Of a stretch of DNA of 64,000 nt, positions 56,214 to 64,000 are shown one piece after another. The notes under the pieces are model-generated. The model was given only the letters and a program-made list of their open reading frames with translations. It did not search any database and was not told the DNA's origin. How positions within the stretch are numbered: position 1 is the first letter of the stretch; every line of letters starts with the position of its first letter. Both the position numbers and the translations under genes were made by a program. Where the stretch lies: the NCBI RefSeq assembly GCF_014196455.1, contig NZ_JACIDS010000001.1, positions 682,001 to 746,000 on the forward strand, in the 5' to 3' direction. Source of the stretch: Kaistia hirudinis. Its GTDB lineage: Bacteria > Pseudomonadota > Alphaproteobacteria > Rhizobiales > Kaistiaceae.

Positions 56214-57464
56214 ATGGATACGGATCTCGCCCTGCGTCTGCTGCTGTCGCTCGCCATCGGCCTCGTGGTCGGCCTCGAGCGCGGCTGGCGCGAGCGCACC
56301 GCCGAGCCCGGCAGCCGGACCGCGGGCCTCCGCACCTATATGCTGATCGGGCTCCTTGGCGGCGTCTTCGCCGCGCTCGGTCGCGTGCTGCAATCGCCGA
56401 TCCTGATCGGGATCGGCTTTCTCGGCTTCATCGTCGTTTTCGCCTGGTTCAAGCGCGCGGAATCGCGGGCGGACGAGGATTTCAGCGTCACCGGCACGAT
56501 CGCCGCGATGCTGGTGTTCGCGCTCGGCGCGCTCGCCATTCTCGGCGACGCGGAACTCGCCGCAGCCGGGGCGATCGTGACGGCGGCCGTGCTGGCGAGC
56601 CGCGAGAGCCTGCATGCCTTCATCGCCGAGATCACCTGGGTCGAGCTCCGCGCCACGCTGCTTCTGCTCGGCATGGCGCTGATCGTGCTGCCGATCCTGC
56701 CGGACCACGCCTATGGCCCCGGCGGCTCGCTCAATCCGCGCGAGATCTGGATGTTCAGCATCCTCATCGCCGGTCTCTCCTATGCCGGCTATGCCGCTAT
56801 GCGCATCATCGGCCCCTCCAAGGGCATCGTCGTGACCGGGCTGACGGGCGGCCTCGTCTCGTCGACGGCCGTCGCCGTGGCCTTCGCGCGTCGCGCCGCA
56901 ACGGGAGAGGATGCGCGGCTGCTTTCGGCCGGTGCCGCGATCGCGGGCGCCGTCTCGCTCAGCCGCGTCACCGTGGTGGTCAGCCTTGTCGAACCGACGC
57001 TCGTGCCGTATCTGGCGCCGCCCGCCATCGCCGCTGCCGCGATCTTTCTGGCGCCCGCGCTGTGGTGGGCGCTGAAGAAGGGCCCCGCGGGCGAAGGCGG
57101 CATGAAGCTCGGCAATCCGTTCGAGCTGACCCCCGTGCTCGGCTTCGCGGCCCTGCTCGGCGCCATCGGCTTCCTGAGCGGCTGGCTCAGCGCCAATTTC
57201 GGCGCGAGCGGCCTGTTTCCGCTCGCCGCGATCTCCGGCCTCGTCGATGTCGATGCGATCTCGCTGTCGACGGCGCGCCAGGCAAGCCAGGGGCTGGACC
57301 TCTCCACGGCGGCGACGGCGATCCTGATCGCGCTCGGCGTCAACGCCACCGCGCGGGCCGTCTATGCCGCGATCATCGACCATGGCGCGTTCGCGATCCG
57401 CCTCGGCCTTGTCTCGGCGGCGGCCATTCTGGTTGGCGGCGCGGTAACCCTCGCGATCGGCTGA
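56214..57464 (+). CDS. MgtC/SapB family membrane protein with DUF4010 domain
   Basis: The 416-residue protein joins an N-terminal MgtC-like membrane domain (about 1-150: SLAIGLVVGLERGWRER, GLRTYMLIGLLGGVFAALG) and a C-terminal DUF4010 domain (about 170-410: GIVVTGLTGGLVSSTAVAVAFARRA). Related proteins affect Mg2+ or envelope homeostasis. ATG 56214 follows AAGGA closely. It lies directly after the P-type ATPase gene, so joint metal or ion handling is plausible. Its substrate is unknown. Confidence 0.9.
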   Translation: MDTDLALRLLLSLAIGLVVGLERGWRERTAEPGSRTAGLRTYMLIGLLGGVFAALGRVLQSPILIGIGFLGFIVVFAWFKRAESRADEDFSVTGTIAAMLVFALGALAILGDAELAAAGAIVTAAVLASRESLHAFIAEITWVELRATLLLLGMALIVLPILPDHAYGPGGSLNPREIWMFSILIAGLSYAGYAAMRIIGPSKGIVVTGLTGGLVSSTAVAVAFARRAATGEDARLLSAGAAIAGAVSLSRVTVVVSLVEPTLVPYLAPPAIAAAAIFLAPALWWALKKGPAGEGGMKLGNPFELTPVLGFAALLGAIGFLSGWLSANFGASGLFPLAAISGLVDVDAISLSTARQASQGLDLSTAATAILIALGVNATARAVYAAIIDHGAFAIRLGLVSAAAILVGGAVTLAIG

Positions 57465-57542
57465 GCATCGCGGCGCTGGTCCGACGGACGCGGCTGGCGC
57501 ATAGTCTATCCGCGACCCCCGACCGGCCGCAGGAGAGCTGGC

Positions 57543-59051
57543 GTGCTCAAGCGATTGTCGTCTGCCCCGCCTTCGCTCGGTGTCGAACGCGAGATTAAAT
57601 TCGCGCTCGATGCACGGGCGGCCGGGCGTCTGCGCGGCGACCCGCTGCTCGCCGATATCGCGCCCACATCGCGGCGTCAGGTCTCGCAATATTGGGACAC
57701 CGAGGATCGGGCGCTGCGCGCCGCCGGGCTGTCGCTACGGCTGCGGCACTTCGACGACAGGACCATGCAGACGATCAAGCGCGAGGCCGACCTCGCCGCC
57801 GGCCTGCTCGCGCGCGTCGAGGACGAGATACCGCTCGACGGCACGACGCCAGACCTCGACGCCCTCGCCCGCCATGTCACGCCGGAATTCCTGGCGGCAG
57901 TCTCGAACCGCTTGCAACCCCTCTTCGATGTCGATGTCGAGCGCACGCAATGGCGCTTGCAGCGGGTCGGCAGCGTGCTGCAGTTCGACCTCGACGAGGG
58001 CGTGATCCATGCGGGAGAGCGCGAGCAGGCCGTGCTCGAACTCGAGATCGAGCTCGCCGAGGGCGGTGCCGCGCCGCTATTCGAGGTGGCGCGCGAACTC
58101 GGGCGGCGCATCCCGCTGACCCTCGTCTTCTGCACCAAGTCGGATCGCGGCTACAGCCTCGTCGGGGGCGCGCCCTGCACGCCGCGACGCCCGCAATCAG
58201 TGCCCCTCGGGCCGGCAGCGACGCGCGCCGACGCCTTCCGCGTCACCGCGATGGCGGCGGTACGCGCCTTCGCCATCCATGCCGCGACCTTCACCGAGCA
58301 GGCCGAGGCGGAGACCGTCCACGCCATGCGCGTGGCGCTGCGCCGGCTGCGCACGCTGATCCGCTTCGATGCGGACCTCTTTTCGGCGCGGGAAGCGCGG
58401 GCGCTGCGCCGCGAGATCGGCTGGATCTTCACCCGGCTCGGCGCGGCGCGGGATCTCGACATCCTGATGGCCGAGACGGCCGCCTGGCCGCCCTCGACGC
58501 TTTCCGACCACGCGCTTGCGCAGTTGCGCCGCGCCCGCCATGTCGCCTATCACGCCGTGGCCGAGGCGCTGGCCGCCCCGCGCTATCGCCGCGGCCTGCT
58601 CAATTTCGTGGCGCTGGTCGAATGCGGCGCCTGGGCCAGCCGCCCCGCAGCGACGAAGCCGGCGCGCGAAGGCGCCGACGCGGCGCTTGCGCGGCAATGG
58701 CGCGCGATCCATGACGCCGGACGGCCGTCGAAGCTCTCCGAAAAGCGCCGTCACAAGCTCCGAATTCACGCGAAGCGGCTCCGCTATGCCACTGATTTCT
58801 ATAAGACGCTCTATGACGACGATCGCGCGGCCAAGCGCAGCGCCGCCCTGATTTCCGCGACGACGGCGCTGCAGGATCTTCTCGGCCTGCTCAACGACCG
58901 CGCGATGATGAAGGCGCTCATCGCCGAGCGGCTGCCGTCGATCGCGCGGCGGAGCCTGCCGCCGCCGACCGGGCGGAACGAGGCGGAACTGCTGGCCGAG
59001 GCCGACGAGGCCTATCGCCGGCTGCGCGGCCGGAAGCCGTTCTGGGACTGA
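57543..59051 (+). CDS. CYTH-CHAD domain protein (inorganic triphosphatase-like)
   Basis: The 502-residue protein starts with a CYTH (triphosphate tunnel) domain (about 12-210) opening with the EREIKF motif and continuing through SQYWDTEDRALRAAGLSLRLR; a CHAD helical domain (about 220-495) follows, with conserved His residues in VHAMRVALRRLRTLIRF and HKLRIHAKRLRYATDFY. CYTH domains hydrolyse triphosphate and CHAD binds polyphosphate. GTG 57543 has AGGAG upstream. It lies 78 bp after the MgtC-like gene and converges on the acyltransferase gene. Confidence 0.92.
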   Translation: MLKRLSSAPPSLGVEREIKFALDARAAGRLRGDPLLADIAPTSRRQVSQYWDTEDRALRAAGLSLRLRHFDDRTMQTIKREADLAAGLLARVEDEIPLDGTTPDLDALARHVTPEFLAAVSNRLQPLFDVDVERTQWRLQRVGSVLQFDLDEGVIHAGEREQAVLELEIELAEGGAAPLFEVARELGRRIPLTLVFCTKSDRGYSLVGGAPCTPRRPQSVPLGPAATRADAFRVTAMAAVRAFAIHAATFTEQAEAETVHAMRVALRRLRTLIRFDADLFSAREARALRREIGWIFTRLGAARDLDILMAETAAWPPSTLSDHALAQLRRARHVAYHAVAEALAAPRYRRGLLNFVALVECGAWASRPAATKPAREGADAALARQWRAIHDAGRPSKLSEKRRHKLRIHAKRLRYATDFYKTLYDDDRAAKRSAALISATTALQDLLGLLNDRAMMKALIAERLPSIARRSLPPPTGRNEAELLAEADEAYRRLRGRKPFWD

Positions 59052-59081
59052 GCCCGAGCCGACCGGGACGTTTCTTCCGCG

Positions 59082-60044
59082 TCAGGGAATGGCGGCCGAT
59101 GCCTTGGCGGCGCGGGCCGCCGCCACCAGCACGGCGACCGCGCAGGAGGCGAGCCGCGTCAGCTCCGAATCGGCCCGGCTGGTCAGGATGATCGGCACGC
59201 GCGCGCCGAGAATGATGCCGGCGGCATCGGCGCCCGCGAGGAAGGAGAGGCTCTTCGCCAGCATGTTGCCGGCCTCGAGGTCGGGGACGACCAAGACGTT
59301 GGCGCGGCCCGCGACGGGCGATGTGATGTGCTTGATCTCGGCCGCTTCGACATTGATCGCATTGTCGAGCGCGAGCGGCCCGTCGATCAGCGCGCCGGTG
59401 ATCTGGCCGCGATCGGCCATCTTGCACAATGCTGCGGCCTCGATCGTCGACGGCACTTTCGGATTGACCGTCTCCATCGCGCTCAGGATCGCGACCCGCA
59501 CCTCCTCGACGCCGAGCGCATGGGCGAGGTCGATCGCGTTCTGGACGATGTCGACCTTCTCCTCCAGCGTCGGCGCGATGTTGACGGCGGCATCCGTGAT
59601 GATGAGCGCGTCGTCGTGGCCCGGCACGTCCATGATGAAGCAATGGCTGATGCGGCGCGCGGTGCGCACGCCCGTGTCGCGCGCGACGACGGCGCCCATC
59701 AGTTCGTCGGTGTGCAGGCTGCCCTTCATCAGGCCATCGGCGCGGCCGGCGCGCACCAGCGCCACCGCCTTGTCCGCCGAATCGTGGCTGTGCTCCGATG
59801 CCACGATCTCGAAGCCGGCGAGGTCGAGCCCAGCGCGCGCCGCGACATCCATGAGACGCGCGGGCGGCCCGACGAGGATCGGCACGATCAGGCAGAGCTT
59901 CGCCGCCTGGATGGCGCTTTCCAGCGAGACCGCGTCGCAGGGATGGGCAACGGCGACGCGAAGCGGCTTCAGCGCCTTGGCGGCGGCGACGAGCTGCTCG
60001 TATTTGCGATGGTCGGAGCGCTGCGGCGCGGGCATGTCGGGCAT
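59082..60044 (-). CDS. Phosphate acetyl/butyryltransferase family protein
   Basis: The 320-residue protein matches phosphate acetyl/butyryltransferases, which exchange CoA and phosphate on acyl groups. SLESAIQAAKLCLIVPILVGPP, the long KGSLHTDELMGAVVARDTGVR region and GHDDALIITDAAVNIAPTLEEK are typical. It lacks the N-terminal regulatory part of large Pta enzymes. ATG 60044 has AAGGA seven bases upstream. No acetate kinase gene is next to it. It may act in acyl-phosphate recycling. Confidence 0.88.
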   Translation of the reverse strand: MPDMPAPQRSDHRKYEQLVAAAKALKPLRVAVAHPCDAVSLESAIQAAKLCLIVPILVGPPARLMDVAARAGLDLAGFEIVASEHSHDSADKAVALVRAGRADGLMKGSLHTDELMGAVVARDTGVRTARRISHCFIMDVPGHDDALIITDAAVNIAPTLEEKVDIVQNAIDLAHALGVEEVRVAILSAMETVNPKVPSTIEAAALCKMADRGQITGALIDGPLALDNAINVEAAEIKHITSPVAGRANVLVVPDLEAGNMLAKSLSFLAGADAAGIILGARVPIILTSRADSELTRLASCAVAVLVAAARAAKASAAIP

Positions 60045-60173
60045 CGGGACGTTCCTTGCTGCCGGTCGAGCGTGCCGAAGTCGCGCGCCACAAGCAATGC
60101 TAACGGCGCCCCTGCCACAGGGTTTGACATGGCGCAACGGCCTGCGGCGAAGAGAACCGGCATGAGTTTTCTT

Positions 60174-60185
60174 TTCACATGTGAA
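60174..60185. promoter_or_regulatory. Perfect 12-bp palindrome upstream of the ABC operon
   Basis: TTCACATGTGAA is a perfect palindrome directly before TTGCAA, the possible -35 of the sugar ABC operon. A regulator bound here would touch the polymerase. No regulator gene lies in the window. Confidence 0.45.
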
Positions 60186-60308
60186 TTGCAATCCGCGCCG
60201 AAATTCTGATTAAGATCGTCGCGACCGGGATGGCGAGAGGAGACCGAGCAATCGGGCTCGCGGTCCCGGAGGGGGAGGAGCATTTCGCGGCCGTTTCAGG
60301 CCTTGCGA

Positions 60309-60320
60309 TGTTAGCGCTCA
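60309..60320 (+). promoter_or_regulatory. LacI-type half-operator near the ABC operon
   Basis: TGTTAGCGCTCA matches the left ten bases of the rhizobial LacI-family operator TGTTAGCGCTAACA; the right arm is partly lost. It lies about 75 bp before the binding-protein gene. Confidence 0.35.
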
Positions 60321-60390
60321 TCCTGCTCGCATAGGAGGGTCGCCCGGGCTGTCATCCGACACCCGCAAGCGACGTCAAAGGGAGAGAGAC

Positions 60391-61518
60391 ATGAAGGTCA
60401 AAGCACTTCTGATCGCAGCCGGCGTCGGCCTCGGCATGCTGTCGAGCACCGCATTCGCCAAGGGTCCGGAGGTCGTCAGCGGCCCCGGCTATGAAGAAGC
60501 CTGCTTCAAGCCGTGGAATGCGGAAACGAAGTTCTTCAAGTGGCCGGCCAAGCCCGGCCCGTACAAGATCGCCCTGGTCAACGGCTTCGTGGCCAATGTC
60601 TGGCGCATCCAGATGATCCAGACCGCCAAGGCCTATGCGGCCCTGCCGGAAGTGGCCAAGGAGCTCAAGGAGTTCAAGGTCGTCTCCGTCGGCACCGACA
60701 TGGCCGCCCAGCTCGGCGCCGTCGAGGACTTCATCAACCAGGGCTTCGACGCCGTCCTGATCGACCCGAACACGCCCACCGGCTGGGATCGCGTCATCCG
60801 CCTCGCCAACCAGAAGGGCACCGTCCTCGTCGGCTTCGACAACGGCATCGAGTCGAAGGACATCCCGGCGGTCGCGCAGGACCAGATCGACCTCGGCAAG
60901 ATCTCCGGCGAGTGGATCGTCAAGAACGTCGGCAACAAGGGCAAGCTGCTCGAAGTGCGCGGCGTTGCGGGCACCTCGGTCGACAATGAGCGTCACCAGG
61001 GCTTCCGCCAGGTCGTCGAAGCGCCCGGCAACTCGTTCGAAGTCGTCGAAGTCGTCGGCAACTGGGCACCGGGCGACTCGCAGAAGGCGACCGCCGACGC
61101 GATCGCCGCGCATGGCAAGTTCGACGGCATCTTCACGCAGGGCGGCTCCAACGGCACCGTCCAGGCCTTCCTCGATGCGGGTCAGCCGCTCGTTCCGATG
61201 GCCGGCGAAGGCGAGAACCTGTTCCGCGTCCAGATGGCCGAGCTGCAGGACAAGGGCCTGAAGGGCCTCTCCTACGGCCAGTCGCCTGCCCAGGTCGCGA
61301 TCGCCATGAAGGCGGCCATCGCCGCGCTCCAGGGCCATCCGATCCCGCAGCTGACCTCGGTTCCGAACCCGGTCGTCGACTACACGACCCAGAAGGCCGG
61401 CGAGGACTACTTCCCCGAGCTGAAGGGCGACTTCTTCGCCGCGAATGCGTTCCCGCCCTGCGACATCAAGTTCACGGCGCCGCAGATCATGTCGCAGTCG
61501 GGCGACAACACGAAGTAA
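60391..61518 (+). CDS. Sugar ABC transporter substrate-binding protein (ribose/xylose type)
   Basis: The 375-residue protein has a signal peptide cleaved near AFA|KGP (residue 23) and the periplasmic binding protein fold of the RbsB group: ALVNGFVANVWRIQMIQTAKAY, DAVLIDPNTPTGWDRVIRLAN, VLVGFDNGI and FDGIFTQGGSNG. It delivers a sugar to the following ATPase and permease. A GGGAG-type site lies before the ATG. A 10-bp hairpin follows the gene, likely leaving more binding protein than transporter. Sugar unknown. Confidence 0.93.
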   Translation: MKVKALLIAAGVGLGMLSSTAFAKGPEVVSGPGYEEACFKPWNAETKFFKWPAKPGPYKIALVNGFVANVWRIQMIQTAKAYAALPEVAKELKEFKVVSVGTDMAAQLGAVEDFINQGFDAVLIDPNTPTGWDRVIRLANQKGTVLVGFDNGIESKDIPAVAQDQIDLGKISGEWIVKNVGNKGKLLEVRGVAGTSVDNERHQGFRQVVEAPGNSFEVVEVVGNWAPGDSQKATADAIAAHGKFDGIFTQGGSNGTVQAFLDAGQPLVPMAGEGENLFRVQMAELQDKGLKGLSYGQSPAQVAIAMKAAIAALQGHPIPQLTSVPNPVVDYTTQKAGEDYFPELKGDFFAANAFPPCDIKFTAPQIMSQSGDNTK

Positions 61519-61540
61519 TCCGTCTCGGATACCGCCATTG

Positions 61541-61564
61541 CACCGCCGGCTGACGCCGGCGGTG
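61541..61564 (+). terminator. Attenuator-type hairpin between binding protein and ATPase genes
   Basis: CACCGCCGGC (61541-61550) pairs perfectly with GCCGGCGGTG (61555-61564) around TGAC. It sits 23 bp after the binding-protein stop and before the ATPase start, with no T-run, so it may stabilise the upstream message or partly stop transcription. Confidence 0.6.
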
Positions 61565-61584
61565 TCCCTTCGTCGCGGAACATC

Positions 61585-63156
61585 ATGCCGGGAACGTCCG
61601 CAATGACCATTGCCACCACCGCGCCGCGCCTCAAGCTCTCGGGCATCTCGAAAGCCTATGGCGGCGTGCGCGCCCTCACCGACGTCGAATTCTCTGCCGC
61701 GCCCGGCTCTATCCATGCCGTTCTCGGCGAGAACGGCGCGGGCAAATCGACCCTCATCAAGATCATTTCCGGCGTGGTCGTGCCCGATCAGGGCACCATC
61801 ACCTTCGAAGGCCAGAACGTTCGCTTCGCGACGCCCAAGGATGCCAATAATGTCGGCATCGTCTCGGTCTTCCAGGAACTCTCCGTGCTGCCGGACCTTT
61901 CGGTGGCTGACAACATCTCGATCGTCGGCCCGCCGAAGCGGATGGGCCTCATCGATCAGCGCGCGCAGCGCCGCCGCGCCGAGGAGCTTCTCGCCCGTGT
62001 CGGCTGCGAGGACATCAACCCGCTCGAGCGCGTGCGCAACCTGCCGCTGTCGCGCCGGCAGATGGTCGAGATCGCCAAGGCGCTGGGCCGCGATCCGAAG
62101 CTGCTCATCCTCGACGAGGCGACCTCCGCCCTCACCGCCTCGGATGTCGAGCGCGTCTACGAGATCCTGCACAAGCTTCGCCGCGACGGGCTGACGCTGC
62201 TCTACATCTCGCACCGCATGCACGAGATCCAGGAACTCGCCGACACGATCTCCGTGTTCCGCAACGGCCGCTACGTCTCGAGCTTCGCCACCGGCGACAA
62301 GACCGAGGACGAGGTCGTGCAGATGATGATCGGCCGCGAGGTCACGAGCGTCTATCCGCCGAAGCCCGTCCGCACCGCGCCGGTCAAGCCTGCCCTCGAA
62401 GTGAAGAACCTTTCCTGGACGGACCGGCTGAAGAACATCTCCTTCGGCGTCGGCCCCGGCGAGATCGTCGGCCTCGGCGGTCTCGACGGCCAGGGCCAGC
62501 GCGAACTGCTGCTGGCGCTGTTCGGCGTGCTGAAGAGCGTCGAAGGCCAGGTGACGGTGAATGGCCGCAACGCCAAGGTCTCGAGCCCGCGCGCCGCGAC
62601 GCGGTCCTCCGTCGGCATGGCGCTGATCCCCGAGGACCGCAAGACCGAGGGCCTGATGCTGCCCATGTCGATCGGCGACAACATCTCGCTGACGATCCTC
62701 GGACGCATCGCGAAGGGCTTCGTGATCGATCGCTCGGAAGAGGCGAAGCGCATCGCCGAGATGATCCAGAAGATGCAGATCAAGATCGGCGCCGTCGGCG
62801 ACGCCGTCGGTACGCTCTCGGGCGGCAACCAGCAGAAGGTCGTCATCGCCAAATGGCTGCTGACCGGCGCCAAGATCCTGCTGCTCAACGATCCGACGCG
62901 CGGCATCGATGTCGGCACCAAGCAGGAGATCTATCGCCTGTTGCGGAACCTCGCCGACGCCGGCACTGCGATCGTGCTCTATTCGACCGATTATGACGAG
63001 CTCATCGGCTGCTGCGACCGCGTGCTGATGCTCTATGACGGCTCGATCGTGCGCACGCTCGAAGGCGACGCGATCTCCGAAACCAACATCCTCGCCAGTT
63101 CGTTCAACTTGTCCGTCGGGGCAAAGACCTCCGGACGGGAGCCCGTCTCCGCATGA
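61585..63156 (+). CDS. Sugar ABC transporter ATPase with two ATPase domains (RbsA type)
   Basis: The 523-residue protein carries two ATPase domains. The first has Walker A GENGAGKST, LPLSRRQMVEIAKAL and LILDEATSALT; the second has a degenerate Walker A (GGLDGQGQREL) and the signature LSGGNQQKVVIAKWL with LLLNDPTRGIDVG. This tandem form is typical of ribose, xylose and galactose importers. ATG 61585 gives the longest product; ATG 61603 is equally possible. The stop overlaps the permease start as ATGA. Confidence 0.93.
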   Translation: MPGTSAMTIATTAPRLKLSGISKAYGGVRALTDVEFSAAPGSIHAVLGENGAGKSTLIKIISGVVVPDQGTITFEGQNVRFATPKDANNVGIVSVFQELSVLPDLSVADNISIVGPPKRMGLIDQRAQRRRAEELLARVGCEDINPLERVRNLPLSRRQMVEIAKALGRDPKLLILDEATSALTASDVERVYEILHKLRRDGLTLLYISHRMHEIQELADTISVFRNGRYVSSFATGDKTEDEVVQMMIGREVTSVYPPKPVRTAPVKPALEVKNLSWTDRLKNISFGVGPGEIVGLGGLDGQGQRELLLALFGVLKSVEGQVTVNGRNAKVSSPRAATRSSVGMALIPEDRKTEGLMLPMSIGDNISLTILGRIAKGFVIDRSEEAKRIAEMIQKMQIKIGAVGDAVGTLSGGNQQKVVIAKWLLTGAKILLLNDPTRGIDVGTKQEIYRLLRNLADAGTAIVLYSTDYDELIGCCDRVLMLYDGSIVRTLEGDAISETNILASSFNLSVGAKTSGREPVSA

Positions 63157-64000
63157 AAGACCTGAAGCTTCGCATCACGCAGAATATCGGCCCGATCCTG
63201 GCGCTGATCCTGTTCCTGATCCTCTACGTCTTCTATTCGAGCCTGCATCCGCGCGGCTTCACCTCAGACCTGTTCGTCCAGAACTCGAACGAGGCGCTGA
63301 CGCTGATCCTGCTCGGCATGGCGCAGACGCTGCCCGTGCTGCTCGGCGGCATCGACCTGTCGGTCGGCCCGCTGATGACGCTGGTCAACTCGCTCGCCTC
63401 GCACCTCGTCTCCGGCTCGGCGGTCGAGATCGTCGCCGGCATGATCGCCTGCCTCGTGGTCGGCGCGCTCGGCGGCCTGCTGAACGGCCTGATCGTCGTC
63501 TATGGCCGGCTGCAGCCGATCGTGGTGACGCTGGCGACCGGCGCCGTCTTCTCCGGCATCGCGCTGTTCCTCCGCCCGACGCCGGGCGGCACGGTCGACC
63601 CGGACCTCAACTGGGTCGCGACCAACGCGCTCGCCGAACTGCCGGCCACCTATGGCTGGTGGCCCAATGGCTCGCCCGCCTGGTTCCAGTTCATCCAGGG
63701 CATCCCGATGCCGATCATCATCCTCGTCGTGATCGTGCTCGTGGTCTGGATCCCGTTCCGTCGCTCCGAGACGGGCCGCGCCTGCTATGCGGTCGGCTCG
63801 AATGAGGGCGCGGCCTATATGTCGGGCGTCAAGATCGAGCGGGCCAAGCTCGCGGCCTATACGCTGGGCGGCCTCTTCGCGGGCCTCGCCGGGCTCTATT
63901 TCGCGATCCAGACGGGCAGCGGCAATGCCGATCCGATCCAGGCCGGCACCTATACGCTGAACTCGATCGCCGCCGTGGTGATCGGCGGAACCTCGCTCTT
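63153..64000 (+). CDS. Sugar ABC transporter permease, RbsC type (partial)
   Basis: The gene starts with ATG at 63153, overlapping the ATPase stop as ATGA, and runs past the end of the window; about 282 codons are visible. The product is a polytopic permease of the RbsC group: MKDLKLRITQNIGPILALIL, then GMAQTLPVLLGGIDLSVGPLM, and later RACYAVGSNEGAAYMSGVKI. It is the third gene of the importer. Three more genes or a kinase might follow outside the window. Confidence 0.93.
   Translation, partial: MKDLKLRITQNIGPILALILFLILYVFYSSLHPRGFTSDLFVQNSNEALTLILLGMAQTLPVLLGGIDLSVGPLMTLVNSLASHLVSGSAVEIVAGMIACLVVGALGGLLNGLIVVYGRLQPIVVTLATGAVFSGIALFLRPTPGGTVDPDLNWVATNALAELPATYGWWPNGSPAWFQFIQGIPMPIIILVVIVLVVWIPFRRSETGRACYAVGSNEGAAYMSGVKIERAKLAAYTLGGLFAGLAGLYFAIQTGSGNADPIQAGTYTLNSIAAVVIGGTSL

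Larger units (their letters stand above)
60045..60390. other. 346-bp control region before the ribose-type ABC operon
   Basis: No gene is visible. The region carries a perfect palindrome (60174-60185) followed by a weak promoter-like pair (TTGCAA at 60186-60191, then ATTAAG after 17 bp), and a TGTTAGCGCT half-operator (60309-60318) of the LacI type. The region also serves the divergent acyltransferase gene. Confidence 0.5.

Noticed and set aside
53688-57689. 1333-codon open frame on the minus strand
   Set aside because: It is antisense to the P-type ATPase and MgtC-like genes and has the Arg/Asp/Gly/His-rich composition of a shadow frame.

Overview
The window is chromosomal DNA from a high-GC alphaproteobacterium, most likely of the order Hyphomicrobiales (Rhizobiales). 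The evidence is the gene set: a CBP3-type cytochrome bc1 chaperone, a glyA-nrdR-ribD-ribE-ribH-nusB-thiL run, an L,D-transpeptidase beside an LdtR-type MarR regulator, a DUF6163-like gene, the psd-pssA pair, a bacterial arginyltransferase and two rhizobial-type palindromic intergenic repeats. The genus cannot be fixed from sequence alone. No rRNA, tRNA, CRISPR array, insertion sequence or prophage was found. The region reads as core chromosome with small accessory patches.

Layout. 1-3.5 kb: bc1 assembly chaperone, lipoprotein BamE and a proton-pumping pyrophosphatase. 3.7-9.1 kb: two secreted tetratricopeptide-repeat (TPR) paralogues carrying regularly spaced cysteine pairs. 9.1-16.3 kb: MFS transporter, thiL, nusB, ribH, ribE, ribD, nrdR and glyA, all on the minus strand. 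16.4-20.3 kb: L,D-transpeptidase, LdtR, a small membrane protein and 3-hydroxyisobutyryl-CoA hydrolase. 20.5-25.6 kb: CNNM/CorC-type membrane protein, hemB, a LivH-type permease with a lipoprotein head, and threonine ammonia-lyase. 25.6-29.4 kb: two paralogous large membrane proteins that look like GT-C glycosyltransferases. 29.7-36.2 kb: RDD protein, arginyltransferase, a glycosyltransferase-like protein, parC, a DJ-1/PfpI protein with a basic tail, and a PuuE-type allantoinase. 36.4-42.9 kb: a 68-residue protein, pssA, psd, an Atm1-type ABC exporter, a LysM protein and a LOG-family hydrolase. 42.9-46.9 kb: a small alpha/beta protein, cimA with an upstream mini-gene resembling the C-terminus of CysRS, and a DHA2 transporter. 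47.0-50.7 kb: a Rieske oxygenase with an SsuABC/NMT1-type uptake system, preceded by a sigma-54 promoter. 50.7-60.0 kb: GST, rlmE, Ppx/GppA, a P1B-like ATPase, a MgtC/DUF4010 protein, a CYTH-CHAD protein and a phosphate acyltransferase. 60.4-64.0 kb: a ribose-type ABC importer whose permease runs off the window.

How the genes work together. The rib block encodes most late steps of riboflavin synthesis, but the RibD deaminase domain has lost its catalytic Glu and both zinc Cys, so that step is probably done elsewhere. The Rieske gene and its ABC transporter overlap by a few bases and look like one nitrogen- or sulfur-regulated catabolic unit for an unknown small molecule. The LivH-like permease sits 16 bp before threonine ammonia-lyase, which suggests an amino-acid link. 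The strongest candidates for undescribed biology are the cysteine-paired TPR proteins, the deaminase-dead RibD, the sigma-54 Rieske/ABC unit, the CysRS-tail mini-gene and the lipoprotein-permease fusion.
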